A program made the position numbers and the translations under genes. The notes beneath the pieces are model-generated. The model saw only the letters and a list, made by a program, of their open reading frames with translations, was not told the DNA's origin and did no database searches. Below, in pieces: positions 56,430 through 64,000 of a stretch of 64,000 nucleotides of DNA. Each line of letters opens with the position of its first letter. The stretch's first letter is position 1. Origin of the DNA: Nyssa sinensis (lineage: Eukaryota > Streptophyta > Magnoliopsida > Cornales > Nyssaceae); assembly GCA_008638375.1 (NCBI GenBank), contig CM018043.1, positions 38,391,396 to 38,455,395 of the forward strand. Direction: 5' to 3'.

Positions 56430-57972
56430 TGTCACGACCTAAAACCCACCCTATGCGGATTAGGGGTCCGTGACTAGGTCTGCGGCCCGTGGGCCGTTCC
56501 CCAACAAAAGGATCTTAAACACTTCATAATATTTAATAAGTGCATGTTATAGTCATTAGCAAGTCTAAAATAGAACAAAATAGAATAATATTTAGGTTGT
56601 CGTTATACATGCCAAAAATATAAGTGTTTATAGTATAGATCCTCAAAACATAGAACAAAACAGAACCGTGGAGACATGGGAGAAGTTAAGACTTCACAGT
56701 ATTTAATATATTACAAAACTCGCAAAAAGGCTACTAGTAACCCATAAGCATCTAATCTGCCTGTGCACCTGAGGGTCCTCCTATGTTTTGCTGTCTTGAA
56801 AAACAAATAAGTTGGGGTGAGCTAACAAAGCTTAGCAAGTAAATTCCTAGCTTTGTCATGGGTCAGGGTTAGTCTACAAGAATATAGAAGAAAAGATATC
56901 ATATAGCCAGTCACCGAGATAAAGCAATAATGACTCGAGGGTCTAAAAGGCTTATTCCCACAAAGAATGAAACAAGAGAGAATCAATCAAAAGACATCCA
57001 ACTCATCACAATAAGTTGCTGCCACCAACAACATGATAACCAATCAGATCAATATCATGCTTACAATTTTATGATCATTCACAGGGTATAGAACATGATC
57101 ATCCAACGAATTGAAAAAATATCATTATCAAGTTCTAATACTATAGATGTGTAAATCAACCGGGGCCCGGCATACCCCCAGAAATGCATATTCAGGTTCA
57201 CTTCTCTCTCTTCGGCTTATTGAATAGCGCCAGAGCTCTTTCACCTCAGGTCCTCGAAGGACACAAAAGACCCCAAAGGGTCCAGCACGCAATCTATGAA
57301 TAGATGGGCCATTGTGACTGAGCACAACCCTAGGCACTCACAAAATATCAAGATCATTAAAATTCCACACAGGATGTACAATTGTATGAAACAACCAAAA
57401 TCTCAATCAACGAGACATAAAATGTATGGAACAAACAAGATCTCCAATCATAAGATCATGGCATGGTACAAATGAAGGCACTGTTATTCTCAAGTGTTGG
57501 TAATCAAGTTCTTAAAATCATATAGACAAGAAAATTGAAGCTGAAGTACAGGCATAAACAAATACTCCCAAGTCAATTGGCATCAATTCAAAGAAATTAA
57601 GTTCATTAGGTGGGAAATAGAGTACAAGTTTTGGCAGCATTTGAAAATAAATATGACTTGGCTAGGAATAGCCCATATTAAAGTATAGAAGTTACTTACC
57701 TCAAAATAATTCCAAGCAGTTTCACAAATCTCAAGTTTCCTTTTCTTTTCCCTTGGAGGTTCCTATAAAATAGAAATTTAAGTATTATGGTTAATTCTAA
57801 TGCTCGTGGATTCTACTTAAATTATTCAACTCCCCCGAGTATCATTTAGCATGTTTTCGAGTTGTCAATTTACACATCAGTTTTTCAGAATATTATATTT
57901 GGGTAAACGGACTCCACTATTGAGTCTGGGACGTCTGCCAAAATAAGTTTAGGCTTTCGCGGCCACTCATTT
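56430..57972 (-). mobile_element. LTR D (B/D/F/J group), interrupted by E
   Basis: It begins (plus strand) TGTCACGACCTAAAACCC after TATTT. Minus-sense landmarks: acceptor-like TTTTTCAAG (56795), hairpin near 56825-56845, GGGGCCCGGCATACCCC (57162-57178), TTGTGACTGAGCACAA (57312-57327), donor GAG/GTAAGTAAC (57699), one module (about 57915). E cuts it at 57972. The remainder is outside the window. Confidence 0.8.
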
Positions 57973-60861
57973 TGTCACGACCCGAAACCCACCCTGTGCG
58001 GATCACGCATCGCGACCCGCCACCCTCAGACCCGGGGGCCATTGGGCGGAACGGTCCTGTGAGCAGCGATATCGGACGGTGGTGCAACTCGTGTTTTGCA
58101 GAAGCGTGAAAACTTTTTCTTTTCTCATTTAAAATTCAAGCACACCGCCCGGTATTGCCGCTATACTCATATGTACACACATGGTTATATAATCAAAGCA
58201 TAACTAAAATTTAAAAGACTTAAATCATACAACCATCAACATTAATTACCCCGTAGGGTTTATACATATTACCGTACTGTATCTTAAACATAAGTGCTAA
58301 TAAACTCTACATAACTCCAAAAGGGCACCATCTAATCATATCTCCATAAGCCGGCAGATTCACCGTCTTCAAAACTCGACTGCTGTCAATCACCTGAAAG
58401 GGGGATCCGAACAAAGTCCGGGTAAGCTAATCTAAGCTTGTGAGCAATTCCAACATTCGTCATGGGGTTTCAATCAACAGTGGTTTTAGCTCATAAAGGT
58501 TTATAAATCAATCACTGTCAATTGTTCGTATCTTTTGAACACAGAATATATGCATTCATAAAACTCATAGCTTTGAAACATGTAAAGTATTCAAGCTAAC
58601 ATATGCTTTTTCATATAAAACTTGTAACTCTGAATACAAAATATATGCATTCCATAAAACTCATAGCTTTGAAATATGTAAAGTATTCAAGCTAAAAATG
58701 TGTACTTCTTAAAATAGAGTATATAAACTCAAACATGTAAATATGAAAATGAGGGTAAAACTTGCTTCCATTTTCAAATATCTGTTCTTCTTTCTTTTAC
58801 TCTTGGAATCTGTTTCGAACCAGACTCCCGTTTTACTCTTGTCGAGATATCTCTTTGCCTGTGGGATTAGATCCTGCTACTAGGCATTTGACAATCCATT
58901 GAATTCCGTAGAACCCAAAAGCTTGTCGGCTCTACAGGATAATAGAGTCCCTTGCGAACTCCAATACCCTGTCTCATGCTTATGCACAGTTATCTTGTAT
59001 TTCAAGAAAACTACTTTTATCTCATGGCTTCTTCTCATAAATACTATTTAAGAGTATTCAGACACAAAGTATATAACTTTATAATAGAACTTTCAATTCT
59101 CAGAATATACGAATTCAGAATATATCTCAGAGATTTTGCAATTTAATAAAAACTCAAACATGATAAGGCATATTTAAAGGAAACTGTAAGTAAATCAGTT
59201 ATCTGAATAGAATAATTTAAAACAGAAGACGTATGAAACTGAATTCGATATTCAAATACTTTTCATGACTTGAACTCAAAACTTCTTTGAAATCCGTGAA
59301 GTTAAATCTCCATTTCGAATGTAGGGTTACTCACCTTGGTCTTTTAGGGTTAGTGCTAATAATGCGCTTTCCCACTTTCCTTGTAGTTCCTAAGAACAAT
59401 TCATAAACATCTCATCAACTTCACATTCATTGTAATATCATCTCGATAATCCTTAACTTATGCTTAAATCGTATTAGAGTCTAAAACGATTTCATAATTT
59501 CATATGTACTTAACTTAACTCGTACTCTTAACCTATGACACAATTAATGTGCTAAGAATTGAATTTATTTCAATTTATACTCTTCTAGTAGCTCCATAAA
59601 CTTTAATTTAAATTTATTTACTTCACATATTTACGTGTCGTGTCTTTTCGTAATTCATTTCCTCGTATACGCCTTAGTATTTGTACTTTGGCATTACTTT
59701 AATTTATAGTCATCTGACAGATGCTATTCAACAAATTTTATGTCTTTTTATTTTAGACATTTCTTTTGGTCGAATAAACTCTACTATTGAGTTCAGAGCA
59801 TCGAAGAAAGTCAGTTTAGGCTTTCCAAGAATTTAATTCGGATTGTTATATGAAAAAGGATAAAATGTTCATTTACCGTTTTACGTGTCTCATTTTTCTG
59901 TACTTCGTTTCGTAATTTAGACTCCATTATTGAGTCTGGAAGGTCGAAGAAAGTCAATTTAGACCTTCTCTGGTTTCATTTTGGCTTTTGAGGTAATAGG
60001 GGTAATTTGGTCATTTTACCCCCTCACGTGTCTTTATGTTCGGGACCTCATCTCGTGTCGTGGACCTCACCATTGGACTCAAAAGGTCCGAGATAGTAAG
60101 AATACACTAATAGCTTATTAATTTTGGACAAGGGGTATTTTGGTCATTTACCCCTTTACGTGTCTTTATTTTTCGGGGCTCCGTCTCGCAAAACGGACCC
60201 TATCATTAGTCTCAGAATATCCAAAATAGTAAGGATACACTATTCATATGTTTAATTTGGACTTCATCTGCTTCATATATGACTCAGGGGCAAAATAGTA
60301 ATTTTGCTTTATTTATTAAATAATTAAATTAATTATTTAATTATTTTTCTAGGAGTTTAATTGCATAGAATTTTCCTCAGTTGGGCCACAGTACAATTTT
60401 TTTGAAGTTCAGGGGTCAATCCGTAAATAACAAAAGCTTTGGCTTATTTAATTTTAATTAATTTAGAAAACCAAACGGTTCAGTCCAATTGAAAGTGAAC
60501 CGGTCCGGTCCATTCATAAGCCAACTGGTTTATCCGATTTTTGTGCGTGTTACTGACGTCACGCTGACGTCAGCCGTAGCGTATTAGAGTTTTAAAATAG
60601 GCATGAAACGCCGTCGTTCTACTTATTCGGTGACAAGCCCAGAGGCTGCCGCATGTCCGAGTCGACTCAACCTGGTTTTTAAAGCCGAGTTGACTCACTG
60701 TCTTCTTCCTCACTTCGACCCTACTGTTGCCTTAGTTTTCGAATTTCATTTCTTCCATTTTCGTGCCTTCCTACTCAGCTATTTCTCACTGTTTTGATTC
60801 CAAAACATTCCTAAGGTACAAACGACCAACTTGGCATTCATTTGGGAGTTCAAACTGATCT
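57973..60861 (-). mobile_element. LTR E (A/C/E/G family), interrupted by F
   Basis: It begins (plus strand) TGTCACGACCCGAAACCC after CATTT and is colinear with A: acceptor 58395, donor 59334, four modules (about 59790, 59930, 60075, 60215), a TGACGTCA pair (60554, 60565), AAACGCCGTCGTT (60606). It is cut at 60861 by F, preceded by GATCT. The rest lies right of the window. Confidence 0.85.
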
Positions 60862-61312
60862 TGTGATATCCCGACCCGGGATACGACACGTATACAGAGG
60901 CAAGTTGATTGAATAGTGTAATGTGAGCTGTTTGAGCTCTATATCATGGTATTTCATGAAACCAAACGATTGAGGGATGTGAATGGTTTGCTTAGAATAG
61001 CTAGCGCCGGGCAACACCCGAGCACCCTAGGATCCAACATCGTAATGCGTGCACGCATGCACTTCCATGCCCATGAATATTGCATGCATGCATAGCTTGA
61101 ACAAAATAAAGGTATGTAAATACCTTTAGAAATACATATATATGTGTACATATAAATATATGTGAACGTATACAATTGACGTATATAAGTATGTATGTAT
61201 ACATATTGATATACATGTATAATACATTAAGCTTATATGAATATATATGTATATTAAAATGTATCTCATGCAAAAACAAGAAAGGGAACAAAAATATCAA
61301 TGTGTGCATCAC

Positions 61313-61351
61313 TGTGTGTGTGTGTGTGCATCACTGTGTGTGTATGTGTGT
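61313..61351. repeat. GT-rich microsatellite in LTR F
   Basis: Two (GT)n runs separated by CATCACTGTG. A (TA)n run follows at 61532-61564. Confidence 0.9.
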
Positions 61352-61530
61352 TTGGGAACCCCACCAACCGACTTGGTGAAGGTGTGTGTATATATGTAAT
61401 ATATGTATATATATATATATATGAGGTACGTGGATGGGGGAGAATAAATGGGCGGTTCTCTGCAGTCAAGACTGACTGCAAGAGAGAGAGAGATAAAGTA
61501 GAAAGAAGAGGGGCGGTGGTGTGTCGTGTA

Positions 61531-61567
<37 letters not shown>

Positions 61568-62995
61568 TGGTATGTGAGGAGAAAGGAAAACAGAGAGATT
61601 GGAAGGCTGTGAACACTGTCCAAAGGTTGGAAATAATTATGGAGAAGGGATAGAAGTGAACCAAGTAGAACCAGAAGAGGGAAGAAGAAGCAACAGGAAG
61701 AAATCAGAATTTTGAAAGGTAAGTGGGCTTGCTTCAGTTTTCAATTTAAAAGCATGATAGGTTATTTAAATAATAGGGTTCAAATCTGCATGATCTATAG
61801 GTTGTTTTGCAAAAAGAATCAGGTTAAATGGTTAAGAAACCAAAGAGAAAAACTGAGTTGCAGGTGTAATGAATAATCTCAGGTTTCATGAAAATCTAGG
61901 ATTAAAACTTGTTGTAAGTTTCTAAAAACAACCTACTCAGGTGCATAAACACACTAGAAGAATCATAGGGTCAAAACAGTGGATAAACAAGCTTGAACTT
62001 GAGAAAGTACAGTTGGCCGGAGCCACTGTTTTTCTTTATTTCGTGAGGAATTAGTGGGTTAAGTTGAAATCTAAGTTTATAAATGAGATCTACATGAAAA
62101 ATGGAAGGAAATGGCATTTTAAAATGGGTGAAATCTCACTGAAATTTAGTGGCCGTCGCCGAAGAAGGTGACTGTTCACCACTGGAACCCTACCGGAGTT
62201 CTGGGGAAGACGACCGGAATGTCGCGAGGCTATCGGGTTAAATCTAGACCGGATCCGGGTTCGGATCGGGTCGGGACCCGAGCGGAAATAAAAGGGGCAA
62301 GCTATACTGCGTCGTTTTATGTTGGAATTTAAATGAAATAGGTGTGTTTGGTAACAGGGATAATAAATTGGAATTGGGCTAAGGATTATCTAATCCATGA
62401 ATAGGATAGAAACTGGGATATTGGAATCCGGTTCTTGAAATAGACTGAACCGCTTGGTTCAGTAAGGGGGCAGACCAGTTTAGGGTTTCTGGTTCTGAAC
62501 CGACTGGTTCAGACCCCAGCTTTTGGAAATTATGAACCGGCCCCAAATGTTTTGAAAAATCTCACTAAGGCCCAAACAGGAAAATTAATAAAATATTAAT
62601 TTTTACAAAAATACCCCTATTCCAAATATAGGTCAAACGAAGTCCAAACGATACAAATGAATAGTCAAAACTTATTATCTCGGACGGTCTGAGTCCAATG
62701 GTGGGTTCCGTTTTATGAGACGGAACCCCGAAGGATAAAATACCTAAAAAGTGCAAAATGACCATTTTGCCCTTTTTAGTACAAAAGTCCAAATGGAATT
62801 TCGTGAAAGCCTAAACCGAATTTCTTCGACATTCCGGACTCAATGGTAAAGTCTAAATTAGTATTTGAAATACTTATGATGGAAAGGCATAAAATTTGAT
62901 GAATAGAATCTATTCTAAAACGTATTCACTGATATTTAGGGAACTCGAAAGGCAAGGGTACACTCACGGATTCCTGATCTAGAATCACGATAGAG

Positions 62996-63782
62996 GTAAG
63001 TGGATCACTTTCTCATGCATATGGTATCCCCAAGCCAAGTTTATTCATTACTGCCAAACTTGTACTCATGAACGTTTCAAATGTTATTGTTTTCCACAAT
63101 GTGATATTATTCTATCTTGTGGATATTGATTGACTGTTGTATCATTGTTATCATGTTGAATCGTGCCTTGAAAGGCTTACTGTTATGCTTTACTATATGT
63201 ATGATATTCCATTTTCATACTCCTATAGAATCACAAATGATCATGATATGTTTATAAATGCTGGAATTGTGCTCAGTCACAATATCCATCCGATGCTTCT
63301 GTGACAAACTAGTCCGTGAACGGACGTGTGGCAAAAGATGTGAGTTTAACTGAGAGGTATGCCGGGCCTCGAAATAGAGAGGGACTGCCATCCCCTACTA
63401 CAGATTATAAGCATCTCAATTGGATTATTGTTATGGATATATTGTTGAATGGTTACTGTTTCTTATGGTTTATCTTATATTGTTCATTGGTTTGATTGTA
63501 ATCGTTTTATTGTGGCAGTACTTTTATTGTGACAGGTTATTGTTGAGAAATCTTTATCACTGCTTATTCATTACTCCTGATTGTATATTGCGACCCCACT
63601 ATTCATTGGCCATCATGGCAACCGTTCTTATTGGCTATCATAGCATTTTACTTCTTATGATTGGCTATCATATTTTTATTCATGGATTCAAGTTTTTTTA
63701 TAATCATCAATACCAGTGTCGGAGATCTGTTTTACTTGCTGAGCTTCATAGCTCATTCCACCCCACTTACCCCCCATTTCAG
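62996..63782 (+). other. Putative LTR intron in F (787 bp)
   Basis: GAG/GTAAGTGG to CCCCATTTCAG/GTGATG. In B the matching interval took in the whole 4-kb LTR C without changing the flanking sites. Confidence 0.45.
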
Positions 63783-64000
63783 GTGATGACGCTGCGAGAC
63801 CCCAGTAGGAGTCTGAGAGCGTAGGGGGACATTTTGAAGTACTGTTTCAGTCTATGTTAGTTCTCCCATGTATTCACCACCCCCGGGTGCTGGTTACGTT
63901 TAGTTCTCATTTTGTCTTATGTAGAACTATGTCATGTATTTAATAGACTTCCGCTGTTTAAATTATTTAAAAGACTTCCACTGGATTACTGTAATTGATA

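Larger units (their letters stand above)
60862..64000 (+). mobile_element. LTR F (close relative of B), cut by window end
   Basis: TGTGATATCCCGACCCGGG start. Same order as B: GT/TA microsatellites (61313-61351, 61532-61564), two modules (about 62683, 62827), donor GAG/GTAAGTGG (62996), TTGTGCTCAGTCACAA (63267-63282), GGTATGCCGGGCCTC (63356-63370), hairpin TGAGCT-TCAT-AGCTCA (63740-63755), acceptor CATTTCAG/GTGATG (63782). From comparison with B about 130 bp remain outside the window. Confidence 0.88.

Overview
This window looks like a purely repetitive, LTR-retrotransposon-packed stretch of a plant nuclear genome. The evidence is Ty3/gypsy polyproteins of the plant-specific Tat lineage and of a Tekay/Del-type chromovirus, initiator-Met-tRNA and Asp-tRNA-like primer binding sites, GT-AG introns of about 85 bp, and long LTRs running from TGTAATACCCCG to GGGTCGTGACA. 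A eudicot with a large genome is likely, but the species cannot be told from the sequence. I see no host gene, no functional tRNA or rRNA gene and no CRISPR. Every coding region is broken by stops, frameshifts or insertions.

Left half (1-33463). The backbone is a minus-strand Tat element: 5' LTR about 23772-24400, PBS 23757-23765, gag-pro-RT-RNaseH-second RNaseH-integrase from 23690 down to 17983. On its 3' side come a ~32-bp tandem array (17097-17945) and plus-strand (antisense) genes. One of these has two introns that can be reconstructed in frame (7559-8918). The other has a TATA box and a poly(A) signal and is split by an LTR. Inserted in this element are LTRs at 1-3316, 3317-7558, 9961-13238 and 14018-17091. 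The Tat element in turn lies next to, and probably inside, another long LTR (K, 24401-33463), which also holds a 5.7-kb solo LTR (24841-30546).

Right half (33464-64000). The backbone is a minus-strand Tekay-like element: 3' LTR about 33950-36869, PPT 36870-36882, gag-pol with chromodomain 41456-36881, PBS 41626-41637, 5' LTR from 41641. The 5' LTR is split by a triple nest of solo LTRs: A (43888-55441, minus) contains B (48085-55299, plus), which contains C (50584-54546, plus). Each is bounded by a perfect 5-bp target duplication. Further right, LTRs D, E and F interrupt the 5' LTR and one another and run off the window.

The most interesting signal is common to the LTRs themselves. Families that otherwise differ in sequence share one architecture: a reiterated ~135-150-bp upstream module whose copy number depends on the family (2, 3, 4 or at least 6), palindromic motifs (TGACGTCA pairs, AAACG-N-CGTTT, TTGTGCTCAGTCACAA, GGTATGCCGGGCC), a sequence-variable stem-loop, and a well-formed splice donor and acceptor framing a 0.8-1.4-kb putative LTR intron with a hairpin just before the acceptor. 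Antisense tRNA-like A-box/B-box modules recur in three LTRs. Orientation is given as the sense of LTR transcription (TGTAATA... to ...GTGACA).
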